Shown here piece by piece: positions 24,815 to 33,116 of a stretch of DNA of 64,000 nt (positions within the stretch are counted from its first letter, which is position 1; every line of letters starts with the position of its first letter). Under the pieces are notes generated by a model. The model had not been told where the DNA came from, did not search any database, and saw nothing but the letters and a program-made list of their open reading frames with translations. Source of the stretch: Cytobacillus firmus (lineage in GTDB: Bacteria > Bacillota > Bacilli > Bacillales > Cytobacillaceae); the NCBI RefSeq assembly GCF_023715565.1, contig NZ_JAMBOJ010000024.1, positions 1 through 64,000 on the forward strand. Reading direction: 5' to 3'. Both the position numbers and the translations under genes were made by a program.

Positions 24815-25450
24815 ATGATTAAAACGATTAACAATGACTTTAAAGAAATCAGCACAGGCCGACGTTCCATCCGTAATTATGACCCAACTGTGAAAATCAG
24901 CAGAGAAGAAATGGCTGAAATCCTGGAAGAAGCTTCTTTAGCTCCTTCATCTGTAAACCTGCAGCCTTGGCGCTTTGTTGTCATTGATTCAAAAGAAGGC
25001 AAAGAAACACTGGCACCGCTCGCAAAATTCAATCAGAGACAAGTTGAAACATCAGCGGCCGTCATTGCTGTTTTTGTTGATATGAAAAGTGAAGCGTTTA
25101 TTGAAAAAATTTATGATACAGCTGTTGAAAAAGGATATATGCCTGCGGAAGTAAGAGATCAGCAGGTGCCATCCATCAAGGGCTATTTTGAAAATATGAC
25201 ATTTGAGCAAAAGAAAGAAATGAATCTGATTGATGCCGGACTCGTATCCATGCAGCTAATGCTTGCTGCACGTGCCCATGGCTATGATACTAATCCAATT
25301 GGCGGGTATGAAAAAGACCAGATTGCCGAAGCGTTTGATTTGGACAAGGAACGCTACTATCCTGTCATGCTAATCTCCATCGGGAAAGCCGCTGATCAAG
25401 GCTACAAATCGGTCCGCCTGCCTGTTGAAGATATTACAGAGTGGAAATAA
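24815..25450 (+). CDS. NAD(P)H nitroreductase, YdgI-like
   Basis: The 211-residue flavoprotein has the FMN-binding start TGRRSIRNYDP, APSSVNLQPWRFVV (about 46-59) and the late segment NPIGGYEKDQI. It closely resembles B. subtilis YdgI in length and motifs. Such enzymes reduce nitro compounds or quinones with two electrons per step. It lies 36 bp behind the marR gene and 21 bp before the ABM-domain gene. Confidence 0.87.
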   Translation: MIKTINNDFKEISTGRRSIRNYDPTVKISREEMAEILEEASLAPSSVNLQPWRFVVIDSKEGKETLAPLAKFNQRQVETSAAVIAVFVDMKSEAFIEKIYDTAVEKGYMPAEVRDQQVPSIKGYFENMTFEQKKEMNLIDAGLVSMQLMLAARAHGYDTNPIGGYEKDQIAEAFDLDKERYYPVMLISIGKAADQGYKSVRLPVEDITEWK

Positions 25451-25471
25451 CTCATAAAGGAGAAATCAAAC

Positions 25472-25771
25472 ATGATTATTATTCATGCTGGCTTCCATAT
25501 ACAAACTGATAAAGAAGAGGAATTCCTTGTTGAAATGCGTCCGCTGATCGAGGCTTCCAGAGCAGAAGGAGGCAATATCTCTTATGACCTTGTAAAAGAT
25601 ACAGAAAAAGCGGGTGCCTATACTATGGTGGAATTGTGGAAGGATATGGACGCTGTCAAGTTCCACAACCAGACTGAACATTTTACATCCTTTACGGCAA
25701 AAGCACCTGAGTATTTTGCTGCCCCTCCTCAGGTGGAAGTTTATGATGCAAAACCTGTAGATAAAAAATAA
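25472..25771 (+). CDS. Antibiotic-biosynthesis-monooxygenase (ABM) domain protein, putative quinol monooxygenase
   Basis: The 99-residue protein is one ferredoxin-like ABM domain. It has the early IIHAGFHIQTDKEEEFL strand and helix, the ISYDLVKDTEKAGAYTMVELWKD core and the HFTSF segment, as in YgiN-type quinol monooxygenases. Together with the nitroreductase it suggests detoxification of quinones. It is the last gene of the operon; a strong terminator follows at once. Confidence 0.82.
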   Translation: MIIIHAGFHIQTDKEEEFLVEMRPLIEASRAEGGNISYDLVKDTEKAGAYTMVELWKDMDAVKFHNQTEHFTSFTAKAPEYFAAPPQVEVYDAKPVDKK

Positions 25772-25772
25772 A

Positions 25773-25812
25773 TGATAGAACGCTTGGGAAAGCAGATCCC
25801 AAGCGTTTATCA
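25773..25812. terminator. Bidirectional terminator
   Basis: ATGATAGAACGCTTGGGA pairs with TCCCAAGCGTTTATCAT. It ends the marR operon on the + strand and the 47-residue gene on the minus strand. Confidence 0.8.
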
Positions 25813-25814
25813 TT

Positions 25815-25958
25815 TTAATGCTTTTGATTCTCTTTATGATCATGATAAGCAATGAGAATGACTTCTTCTCCTTTTTCCTCACTTAATCGCTTTTCCAGAT
25901 TATGCACCTGTTGCAGATCCCCCTCGGACAAATTTGCAAATTGATATTCTTTATCCAT
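25815..25958 (-). CDS. Small acidic hydrophilic protein of 47 residues
   Basis: The frame encodes MDKEYQFANLSEGDLQQVHN, then LEKRLSEEKGEEVILIAYHD and a short His-rich end. It is helical and charged without membrane segments. AAAGGTGATT precedes the ATG at good spacing and a terminator follows, so expression is likely. I do not recognise the family. Confidence 0.6.
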   Translation of the reverse strand: MDKEYQFANLSEGDLQQVHNLEKRLSEEKGEEVILIAYHDHKENQKH

Positions 25959-26026
25959 TTCTAATCACCTTTCCCGTTGTAGATACCTAAAGTTTGTGTT
26001 TACCCAGCATTTTTATACACATAAAA

Positions 26027-26049
26027 AGCCCGGGAATCTTCCCCGGACT
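26027..26049 (-). terminator. Terminator of the small membrane-peptide gene
   Basis: AGTCCGGGG and CCCGGGCT pair around a short loop on the minus strand and are followed by TTTTTATG. Confidence 0.7.
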
Positions 26050-26061
26050 TCCTTCTTCCTA

Positions 26062-26208
26062 TTAAATTCCCAAAATGGCAATTGTTATGCCTGCTAACAC
26101 CAGGCTCAGCAACAAAGACATGCCCCAATGCTTCTTTTCCGTCATCTTGAACAACACATTCATTACGGAACTGATTGCAAGAAAAATAAAGAAAACAAAT
26201 AAAAAAAT
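26062..26208 (-). CDS. 48-residue two-helix membrane peptide with a non-canonical start
   Basis: The frame has two hydrophobic helices (FLFVFFIFLAISS, then LLLSLVLAGITIAILGI) joined by a basic loop KMTEKKHWGM. AAAGGAG stands 6 nt before ATT, and no ATG, GTG or TTG occurs near the N-terminus; the first ATG is at residue 16, inside the first helix. Either ATT serves as start, as in infC, or the start codon was lost by mutation. A terminator follows, which supports a real gene. Confidence 0.5.
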   Translation of the reverse strand: MFLFVFFIFLAISSVMNVLFKMTEKKHWGMSLLLSLVLAGITIAILGI

Positions 26209-26367
26209 TATAAACTCCTTTATTGATTAACCTGCCTTCTGCCCTGTTTTGCAATTCATTATATTATATTATTCCAGTAGTTACGCAAATAGTTTTCAGT
26301 TATTTTTTCTATGGAAAGGCCATATATAATATATTGATTCAGCAAAAAAAGGGGAGGATGCGGTCAT

Positions 26368-26637
26368 ATGCCAGCGAAGCAAATTCGTTTACGGAGAATT
26401 CAAAGCCTTGCTCATGACATTATGCTAGAAATGAACTCAAAGGAAGACCATTCGAAGAATGAATCATACAGAACAGTCATTGATCACTTATCACGTGCGA
26501 TAGGGGAACTATCTGATCCTTCTGGTGACTATTCATTGGACTATGTAGAAGAAAAAGTAGGCACTGCCCATTATAAAATATTTAAAAACATGAAAAAGCT
26601 GACTCCGCTTCGAAAAACAAAAGAATCAGCATGGTAA
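26368..26637 (+). CDS. Hypothetical 89-residue basic protein
   Basis: The protein is hydrophilic and largely helical, with a basic start (KQIRLRRIQ) and basic end (KKLTPLRKTKES). No membrane segment or known motif is visible. AGGGGAGG lies about 10 nt before the ATG. It is followed by a Fur-box-like palindrome and a weak terminator. Function unknown. Confidence 0.7.
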   Translation: MPAKQIRLRRIQSLAHDIMLEMNSKEDHSKNESYRTVIDHLSRAIGELSDPSGDYSLDYVEEKVGTAHYKIFKNMKKLTPLRKTKESAW

Positions 26638-26653
26638 ATTTTTTGAATGAAAC

Positions 26654-26668
26654 TGATAATTATTATCA
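26654..26668. promoter_or_regulatory. Perfect 7-1-7 Fur box between convergent genes
   Basis: TGATAAT-T-ATTATCA matches the Bacillus 7-1-7 Fur/Per-type inverted repeat exactly. It lies 17 bp behind the stop of the 26368-26637 gene and ahead of no start codon on the + strand, so its target is unclear. Confidence 0.55.
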
Positions 26669-26683
26669 ATAATAAATAGCAGG

Positions 26684-26708
26684 AAGGTAACCAGATCGGT
26701 TACCCTTT
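26684..26708 (+). terminator. Terminator between convergent small genes
   Basis: AAGGTAACC and GGTTACCCTT pair around a 5-nt loop and end in CTTTT. Confidence 0.55.
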
Positions 26709-26712
26709 TGGC

Positions 26713-26868
26713 TTACATTCCCGGCTCAAACGTTTTACAGTCTGTTTCTTTGCTGTTGGAAGCATGCTTGCCTTTATGGCTGACAACATAAATAGCATCT
26801 GCAGAGCACTTATTTCCCTGTTCCCAATAAGTGCAGTTATTTACTTCACAAAGAACATCTTTAGCCAT
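26713..26868 (-). CDS. DUF1540 Cys-rich small protein
   Basis: The 51-residue protein has four Cys (about residues 7, 12, 21 and 44) in the order CxxxxC-x8-C-...-DCxTF, the DUF1540 pattern. These Cys probably bind a metal. CCAGGAGGTGAT precedes the ATG. DUF1540 proteins are common in spore formers and have no established function. Confidence 0.75.
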   Translation of the reverse strand: MAKDVLCEVNNCTYWEQGNKCSADAIYVVSHKGKHASNSKETDCKTFEPGM

Positions 26869-26951
26869 ATATATCACCTCCTGGCCATATTTTCTTCAAA
26901 TCAGGATGGTGATATACATGGCCCTTTATTTAGCTGAATACCATTCTTCCT

Positions 26952-27071
26952 TCAAAATCGCATATTAATATTCATCCCACCACTCATTTCCATGTGGAAT
27001 ACACTTTTTGAAAAAGTCATGCCAATTTTCTCCATCACACGGTAAGACGGAGGGTTCTCGGGCTGGATTTT
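26952..27071 (-). pseudogene. C-terminal remnant of a GNAT acetyltransferase
   Basis: The frame reads PENPPSYRVMEKIGMTF, the end of the acetyl-CoA site in RimJ-like GNAT proteins (N-x-x-S-x-R-V-M-E-K-x-G-M), then a short C-terminus and a stop. Upstream is an in-frame TAA, so about 130 residues of the N-terminal part are missing. Confidence 0.6.
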
Positions 27072-27146
27072 TTACCCCCTATTCAGCTGTGTTTTAATCC
27101 TATGTATGTTCGTTGATTTCAGCTGGATTTCCTTTAAAAAAGCTGA

Positions 27147-27242
27147 GCGCACAGAATTTTTTTTATCCGCACAGAAAATACAGCTATCCGCATAGAAAAA
27201 ATATTATGCGCACATATTTCTCGGCTATGCGCACAAAAATTT
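27147..27242. repeat. Five degenerate direct repeats around ATSCGCACA
   Basis: GCGCACAGAA (27147), ATCCGCACAGAAAATA (27165), ATCCGCATAGAAAAA (27186), ATGCGCACATATTT (27206) and ATGCGCACAAAAATTT (27227) stand about 20 bp apart in the same direction. The array lies between two gene fragments, the GNAT remnant and the truncated EAL gene. Confidence 0.6.
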
Positions 27243-27275
27243 ACCCGGCAAGCTATTTAATCTGATATTCATCAT

Positions 27276-27635
27276 TTAGGCGAATACATCTTCATCTCTA
27301 TCAAGAATTGGCTGTGCATGACAGGTTACCAGCCCATTGGCAATCACTTCATCAATCCACTGGCTATCCAGAATTTCAGCAGCCTCCACAATAGGATGCC
27401 AAGCCTCATCGACCGATCTGAAGCGGACACTTTCAGCTTCCATATGATCTCTGCAAAAATCAAGAAAATCCCGCATGCCTGCTTCCACCAGGACAAACCG
27501 ATCTGAATCAGCTACCACCAGGACGCCTTTTCGCTCCAAATGCTCAACCACATTTGAAAACATTCGGCAATTTTGTTCTCCATCTGTTCTAACCTCAAAG
27601 TGCAATTCCTGCACTACACAAGCATTACAGCTCAT
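27276..27635 (-). pseudogene. N-terminal fragment of an EAL-domain protein
   Basis: The 119-residue frame consists of a Cys-containing N-terminal domain (MSCNACVVQELHFEV) and then WIDEVIANGLVTCHAQPILDR, which is the entry to an EAL cyclic-di-GMP phosphodiesterase domain (usually xxFQPIxD...GYE). It stops directly after DEDVFA where the YE of the catalytic motif should follow. The remaining 250-300 residues are absent and repeats take their place. It could still make a short protein, but it cannot be an enzyme. The assignment rests on motif memory. Confidence 0.55.
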
Positions 27636-27754
27636 TTAAGCACATCCCATAGCATGATCGTTGGTTAGACTATATTACCAGATTAAGGATAGCCCACGTA
27701 CTATAAAAACAAAAAGACCACCCCGGCCTCAGCCAAAGATAGCCTCTTAAAAAA

Positions 27755-28948
27755 TCATTCATACCGCAAAGATTCAATCGGACTCAGCCTTGAGGCTTTA
27801 TTAGCCGGAAGCAGTCCAAATATAATGCCGATCGCCATTGAGAAGAATAGGGCTCCTGCCACGACCTGCCACGAAATGAGCGATGGCCAGCCCGCAAAGA
27901 ATGAAATGAGAGTCGCCGAGCCCCAGCCCAGCAGGATCCCCAGCAATCCGCCAATTAAGGTCAGGGTCACAGATTCGATTAGAAACTGTCCCATGATTTG
28001 TCCCCTGGTCGCTCCGAGAGCTTTACGGATGCCGATTTCCCTCGTTCGTTCTGTTACAGAGACGAGCATGATATTCATGACGCCAATTCCGCCGACAAAC
28101 AGCGAGATGCCTGCAATACTCCCGATGATTAACGTCATGACCTTTGTTATCTGGCCGATCCCTTCTGCCATTTCTTCCATGTTGATGACCATATAAGATT
28201 CTTCTGTATTGTGCATCTTGTTAAGTAAGCTGGCAGCCTTCTTTCCAGCTGTCTGAAGCTGATCAGCGGAATCTGCCTGAAGCGTCACCTGGGTAAAGTC
28301 ACTCTTCCCATAAATAGTCTGCCATGTTTTCGTAGGCACATAGATCTCCATAACACCGAATGAAAAGAGCCCTGTCGGCTTTTCCATGACGCCAATAATC
28401 TCAATCGGCTGGTTTCCAATTCGGATCACTTCACCAATCGGTGACTTGCCGTCAAAGAACTCCTCCTGCATGGAAAAGCTGACAAGTCCCACCCTGCGTC
28501 CGCCAAGGAAATCGGCAGCCGTGAAGGATCGCCCTTTTTCCAGGTTCACATTGTTCAGCTCAAAATATGCAGGACCTACTCCTGTCGTTGAAGTCTCTGC
28601 AGTCTCTTCTCCATATGAAGCCTGTGAAAACTGTGAGCTTGAAGCAACTACCCGTTTAACCTCTGGAATCTGCTCCAGTGCTTTGATATCTTCACTGTCA
28701 AAAGGAGCTTCATTAAATATGTTCGGATTTGCCTGAATCTCCTCTTCAGAAGGCTGATAAAATAATTCCACTGTATTGCCCGGGCCTGTCAGCTGCGTCT
28801 TCAGCATCGCTTCCCCACCCTGGCCGATGGCAACTACAATGATGACCGCCCCAACACCAATAATGATTCCGATCATGGTTAATATAGATCTCATTTTATG
28901 CGCCTTCAATGAGCTGAGGGCCATTTTGATATTTTCTAAAAAGCTCAT
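27755..28948 (-). CDS. yknZ: ABC exporter permease YknZ (MacB/FtsX family)
   Basis: The 397-residue protein has the MacB topology: one N-terminal helix (about 18-40), a large extracellular domain (about 45-265) and three C-terminal helices. The FtsX motif GGIGVMNIMLVSVTERTREIGIRKALGA spans the second helix and loop. With YknX and YknY it forms the complex that protects B. subtilis from the SdpC toxin. Its start overlaps the yknY stop in ATGA. Confidence 0.9.
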   Translation of the reverse strand: MSFLENIKMALSSLKAHKMRSILTMIGIIIGVGAVIIVVAIGQGGEAMLKTQLTGPGNTVELFYQPSEEEIQANPNIFNEAPFDSEDIKALEQIPEVKRVVASSSQFSQASYGEETAETSTTGVGPAYFELNNVNLEKGRSFTAADFLGGRRVGLVSFSMQEEFFDGKSPIGEVIRIGNQPIEIIGVMEKPTGLFSFGVMEIYVPTKTWQTIYGKSDFTQVTLQADSADQLQTAGKKAASLLNKMHNTEESYMVINMEEMAEGIGQITKVMTLIIGSIAGISLFVGGIGVMNIMLVSVTERTREIGIRKALGATRGQIMGQFLIESVTLTLIGGLLGILLGWGSATLISFFAGWPSLISWQVVAGALFFSMAIGIIFGLLPANKASRLSPIESLRYE

Positions 28949-29637
28949 ACAGGCGCCCCCCTCCGGGAAGGTTCTGCGTTCACGATCATCCCGTCCCTCA
29001 CCATAATCGTATGATGAGCATATTCTGCTATTTCAGGTTCATGTGTTACCATTACAACCGTTGCTCCTTCATGGTTCAGCTCACTGAACAGCTCCATAAT
29101 GGAGGCGCTTGTTTTCGTATCGAGGGCACCTGTTGGTTCATCCGCCAAGATGATTTTCGGCTCATTCACAATCGCCCGGGCGATGGCAACCCGCTGCTTT
29201 TGACCTCCTGATAAGGCATTGGGCAGATGGTCCATCCGCTCAGCCAGACCCACTTTAACCAGCGCTGCTTCTGCCCGTTCCAATCGTTCCTTTTTGGAAA
29301 GGCCGCTGTAAATCATCGGAAGCTCCACATTTTGAATAGCCGTCAGCCTCGGAAGCAGATGAAACTGCTGAAACACAAACCCAATCGACTGATTTCTGAC
29401 CTTAGCCATCTCTGCTTCCGAGTAATGGGATATATTCTCCCCATCCAGTTCATATATTCCTTTTGTCGGCAGATCAAGGCATCCAATAATATTCATAAGT
29501 GTGGATTTGCCCGATCCGGATGGTCCCATAATGGCTACAGAGTCACCTTGCTCAATGCTTAGGTTAATTCCTTTTAATACTTCAATGCTTTCTTTTCCAG
29601 CCTGATAGGACTTGGTTATGCCTCTTAAGCTGATCAT
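28945..29637 (-). CDS. yknY: ABC exporter ATPase YknY (LolD/MacB family)
   Basis: The 230-residue ATPase has Walker [10 protein letters not shown] (about 38-46), signature [15 protein letters not shown], Walker [13 protein letters not shown] and His switch MVTHEPE. The [19 protein letters not shown] type Q-loop is typical of LolD/MacB-like exporters. It overlaps both neighbours by start/stop codons, so translation is coupled. Confidence 0.9.
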   Translation of the reverse strand: MISLRGITKSYQAGKESIEVLKGINLSIEQGDSVAIMGPSGSGKSTLMNIIGCLDLPTKGIYELDGENISHYSEAEMAKVRNQSIGFVFQQFHLLPRLTAIQNVELPMIYSGLSKKERLERAEAALVKVGLAERMDHLPNALSGGQKQRVAIARAIVNEPKIILADEPTGALDTKTSASIMELFSELNHEGATVVMVTHEPEIAEYAHHTIMVRDGMIVNAEPSRRGAPV

Positions 29638-30752
29638 TCCGCATCCACTTCCACGCCGTCCTTCAGCTGATCTGATGGATTCGTAATGATTAGATCCTTC
29701 TCTTCAAGTCCGCCTGTTATCTCGATTTTATCTCCGGAAGCAACACCAGTTTCCACTTCCTGTTTGTAGCTTTTCTGATCCCTGACCACGAATACATATA
29801 CACTGCTGTCTCCCGTTATCACTGCGTTTGCAGGAACAGTGAGTGCCTTCTTTTTATCCGTCTCGATTTCCATTATGAGCTGAAAACCTGGTTTCAAGGA
29901 CATCTCCTTCACCGAAGTCTCCACCCGATACTGCGGCGCACTATTTTCGGCAGGGTTTATTGCCTGATTCTCTTCAGGCATGTCAGCCACTTCGCTGACT
30001 TCACCCTTCCATTCCTCTCCAGGAACTGCATCGGAACGGAGGGTCACTTTCTGCCCCTCTTTGACCTTCAATGAATCGAATTCTGAAAGAAGACCCGATG
30101 CTAAAGTTGCTCTCAGATCTCCAATATAAATGACTGGCTTTCCTGCTGATGATGGGTCGGATGACGCTGCTTTATTAACCTGGAGCACCACACCATCCAT
30201 CGTACTCTTAACCTCTAATTCTTCCAGGCGCTTTTCAATATCCTTCTTCTGCAGAAGCACCTGGCTTAATTCCAGATTCGCCAATCTCTTTTCCAGCTTT
30301 AGCTGATCTCTTTCAGGCTGTATCTGTTTTTCAGCTTCTTTTTTTCCAGCCTGTTTGCGCAGTTCCTTTTCCTTTTCACCCAGCTCACCTTCCTGTTTTT
30401 CCAGCTGATTGATTTTTAGATAACTTGATTCAGCCTGGAGTTTAACCTTTTCCAGTTCAAGGGCTAAAGTCTGCTCATCATACCTGGCCAGAACCTCTCC
30501 TTTTTTGACTGAATCCCCCACATCCACAAGAAATTCCTTTATTTCGCCTTTTTCGGGAGAAGCATATATCTTCTGTTCATTCACCAGCTTCACAGTTCCG
30601 GGTATCATTATCTGTTCTGTTATTTCTTCCTGCACCGGATGGGCGGTATTTACTTCAGGTCCTTTCGCGAATGCCTGCCTGTAGATGCTCACTCCAGCCA
30701 TCAGTAAAACCAAAGCCGTCACTCCGATGGCAATCCAAACCTTCTTCTTCAT
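29634..30752 (-). CDS. yknX: Membrane-fusion adaptor YknX (HlyD family)
   Basis: The 372-residue protein has an N-terminal membrane anchor (about 6-24), a lipoyl-like half (about 65-105, VDVGDSVKKGEVLARYDE), a coiled coil (about 105-185) and beta-barrel domains to the end. It joins YknY/YknZ outside the membrane. Its gene starts directly behind the yknW stop. Confidence 0.88.
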   Translation of the reverse strand: MKKKVWIAIGVTALVLLMAGVSIYRQAFAKGPEVNTAHPVQEEITEQIMIPGTVKLVNEQKIYASPEKGEIKEFLVDVGDSVKKGEVLARYDEQTLALELEKVKLQAESSYLKINQLEKQEGELGEKEKELRKQAGKKEAEKQIQPERDQLKLEKRLANLELSQVLLQKKDIEKRLEELEVKSTMDGVVLQVNKAASSDPSSAGKPVIYIGDLRATLASGLLSEFDSLKVKEGQKVTLRSDAVPGEEWKGEVSEVADMPEENQAINPAENSAPQYRVETSVKEMSLKPGFQLIMEIETDKKKALTVPANAVITGDSSVYVFVVRDQKSYKQEVETGVASGDKIEITGGLEEKDLIITNPSDQLKDGVEVDAE

Positions 30753-31427
30753 TTAAACACCAGTCATTCCTGAGAGCGTAGTGCTGAGTAAGGTAAATAG
30801 AATGCCAATAATGAAGAACCCAATCGCAATTCCCCAAGCCCAGCCTTTTGATAATCCTGCCACCCGATGAAGTCCTATCGCCGTGATAACGGTCTGCCAA
30901 ATGCTGAATAATTCAAAAGAACCTAAGACTCCTGGCTTCTCGCTATTTATCAGACCTGCTAAGCTGGTAATAAAAATATCCGGATTTCCGCCGATTGCAG
31001 CTCTCAATGCCATGTTAAGGATAAGTCCCAAACCGCCAATCACAATAATATAGACATTCATAGAGAATAGCTGTTTAAACGTCGCATCAGATCCAGCAAT
31101 CTTTGTGAAAATCATATAGATAGCACTGGAAATCAGCGCCACAAATACCGGAGTGAAAATACCTGTAATTGCAACTCCGGCTCTGGCAAACATCATCACC
31201 ATTTCGGCTTCTGCACCACTCATCCCTTCGAGGTCCAGATATGAAGCATCCATCGACATTGCCAATAAAACAGTGCCGATTGCATAAATAATACTCACCA
31301 ATATGAGCGGCACCCAAATCTTCGGATTCTGGCGGATCCGGTCAAACTGCTCCCCCGGACTCCATATCATCCCTAGTAAACTAGGCTTTTCACTGCTCGT
31401 TTTTACTACCTCTTCCATATAGAACAC
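30753..31427 (-). CDS. yknW: Yip1-family membrane protein YknW
   Basis: The 224-residue protein has five to six transmembrane helices and an N-terminal segment LLGMIWSPGEQFDRIRQNPK, typical of the Yip1 domain. In B. subtilis YknW is needed for full assembly of the YknXYZ exporter. It is the first gene of yknWXYZ and has a sigma-W promoter 35 bp upstream. Confidence 0.85.
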   Translation of the reverse strand: MFYMEEVVKTSSEKPSLLGMIWSPGEQFDRIRQNPKIWVPLILVSIIYAIGTVLLAMSMDASYLDLEGMSGAEAEMVMMFARAGVAITGIFTPVFVALISSAIYMIFTKIAGSDATFKQLFSMNVYIIVIGGLGLILNMALRAAIGGNPDIFITSLAGLINSEKPGVLGSFELFSIWQTVITAIGLHRVAGLSKGWAWGIAIGFFIIGILFTLLSTTLSGMTGV

Positions 31428-31461
31428 TCCTATTCTAGTTAAAAATAATTCCTCTATGCAT

Positions 31462-31487
31462 TACGGAATCATATAGAAAAGGTTTCA
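31462..31487 (-). promoter_or_regulatory. Sigma-W promoter of yknWXYZ
   Basis: On the minus strand TGAAAC, exactly 16 bp and CGTA match the sigma-W consensus in full. The B. subtilis yknWXYZ operon is also in the sigma-W regulon, so envelope-stress control is conserved. Confidence 0.85.
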
Positions 31488-31534
31488 AAAATTTACATTT
31501 TCATCCTAATAATATGGGGCGGTTCTCATGTTCT

Positions 31535-32869
31535 TCATTGTAAAAGCTTATTCGCACCTGGCCGGGAAGGATCAAAAACTCGTTCAACATCAAAAAAATC
31601 TTTTAATACCTCACTTTGTCCAGTTAACGCTGCACGCATACGGATCCCGTCTAAATTTATGCGTGCTTGCCTGAAGTAATCCGGTCCTATTTGAGACCAA
31701 GAAGTGCTTGATGCATCAACATTGGCATAATAAGCAAAACCCATGCTTTTCAATAAATCATATTTTGCACCTGAATACCGGTGCCAGTCCCCAATATCGC
31801 TGCCAAACGCGAAAATAATGGTGTTTACAGGTCCTGTAATCGGTTCAACCTCTCGCTTCCATTTAAGCAGATCTCTTTCTAAATGTTCTATAGATACCTT
31901 CCCTGCATCAAGGTGTCCCCACGTATGTGAAGCAAACGTCCACCCCTTCTGCTTCATTACATTTGCTACTTTTTTCGCCTGCTGCTGATCTTTTTTAATG
32001 TTTGGATTAGGTTTTTCACTATTCGGGCCATAGGAGCTCTCCGAAGTGCGATATCCCAATACCCCGTTATATCCGGTTAATGCAATAATTCCTTTTGATC
32101 CCTTATAGGAAAAATCCGGGTGCTGCTCAACAAAGTCATCCACGATGGGAACCAGGTCATACGATCCATGAATGGCTTCTCCTTTGTCATTTAGATAAGT
32201 ATTTGTGATATTTCCATTAGCATCAATCGTTAAATTTTTGGGGAATCCGTCTCCCATCATATACTCATAATAACTGACATCATCCTGGGACAGCACCAAT
32301 GGTTTTTTATCAGGAGGCAATAAAATATCCTGATAAACCATTTCCCCCTCTGAATTGGTTTTTGCAATATCCTCAAGATTTACAAGGATATATCCTCTTT
32401 TGTATAATTCGTTTAAGATTTTTTTACATTCATCAATAGTTACCATGTAATCCTGATAGCCTTGAGTCATACTGTCACCATCAAATGCCTTAGAAGCATC
32501 TGCAATCAATGAGTGGAAAAATAAATGAGGAATCTTGCTGTTATCATGCCATTTGACGAGATGATTTCTTTGTTTTTCATAATCATCTAAAGCTCTCTGT
32601 ATGTCTTTATCACCAGAAATACCTGCTTGCTTTAATAATGTAATAGCTTTTTCGTAATCGTATTGTTGGGATGAAACCTTAGCCTCGGCTAACAGCTTTT
32701 CTTTCTCTTCCCTGGTCTTGCTGGGGATGGCCCTTTTTTCAAGGCCGCTTTCCTGACTGGAGTGATAGGTTACCAACGCGGCTGTGTCTGCTGATAATTT
32801 TAAGCCCTGACAGCCTGCCATAATAAAGAGACTGAGCATAGCCCCTATCAAAGCAAAATTCTTTCTCAT
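31535..32869 (-). CDS. Polysaccharide-deacetylase-like lipoprotein
   Basis: The 444-residue lipoprotein (lipobox IMAGC) has a helical N-terminal part (about 40-130) and a NodB-like region (about 150-400). FFHSLIAD is followed by LVLSQDDVSYYEYM in the place of the usual TFDD motif, and ASHTWGH supplies the metal-binding His pair. It may act on cell-wall or exopolysaccharide sugars, but the motif is altered and the substrate unknown. I chose the ATG at 32869, which has AAAGGAG and starts a signal peptide; the frame is open 53 codons further up. Confidence 0.75.
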   Translation of the reverse strand: MRKNFALIGAMLSLFIMAGCQGLKLSADTAALVTYHSSQESGLEKRAIPSKTREEKEKLLAEAKVSSQQYDYEKAITLLKQAGISGDKDIQRALDDYEKQRNHLVKWHDNSKIPHLFFHSLIADASKAFDGDSMTQGYQDYMVTIDECKKILNELYKRGYILVNLEDIAKTNSEGEMVYQDILLPPDKKPLVLSQDDVSYYEYMMGDGFPKNLTIDANGNITNTYLNDKGEAIHGSYDLVPIVDDFVEQHPDFSYKGSKGIIALTGYNGVLGYRTSESSYGPNSEKPNPNIKKDQQQAKKVANVMKQKGWTFASHTWGHLDAGKVSIEHLERDLLKWKREVEPITGPVNTIIFAFGSDIGDWHRYSGAKYDLLKSMGFAYYANVDASSTSWSQIGPDYFRQARINLDGIRMRAALTGQSEVLKDFFDVERVFDPSRPGANKLLQ

Positions 32870-32950
32870 TTTAAGGCACTCCTTTGTGATTGATAAGTGT
32901 ATTTTCTTCGTATAAGAGGGTGCCGCTAAGTTTGTGGAGTTAAAAAAACC

Positions 32951-32971
32951 CTCTCGTTTATTAGACGAGAG
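32951..32971 (-). terminator. Distal terminator of the class A hydrolase gene
   Basis: CTCTCGT and ACGAGAG pair around a 7-nt loop, followed on the minus strand by GGTTTTTTT. A second, similar hairpin lies at 33080-33105. Confidence 0.65.
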
Positions 32972-33079
32972 ACCTTCTTTTTTTGTTTCTGTATTTATAA
33001 AACCAGGAAATTTCTCCCCTAATATCATACCTGCACAGCTATTGAACGAATTCTCTTTTCATACTTCCTATGTAAAAAA

Positions 33080-33105
33080 ACATTCGCTATTAACAACGAA
33101 TGCTT
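33080..33105 (-). terminator. Proximal terminator of the class A hydrolase gene
   Basis: CATTCG and CGAATG pair around a 10-nt loop just behind the stop codon, followed on the minus strand by TTTTTTTAC; T runs also flank the + side. Confidence 0.6.
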
Positions 33106-33116
33106 TTTCTAAGATT

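Noticed and set aside
27105-27135. Further copy of the terminal-inverted-repeat element
   Set aside because: GTTCGTTGATTTCAGCTGG recalls an inner arm of the family, but neither outer end nor the second arm is present.
27147-27242. CRISPR array
   Set aside because: The units are short, degenerate and separated by only about 10 bp of A/T-rich sequence; there are no spacers of equal length and no cas genes.
32869-33028. 53-residue N-terminal extension of the deacetylase-like lipoprotein
   Set aside because: The upstream part has no ribosome site and would bury the lipoprotein signal peptide inside the protein.
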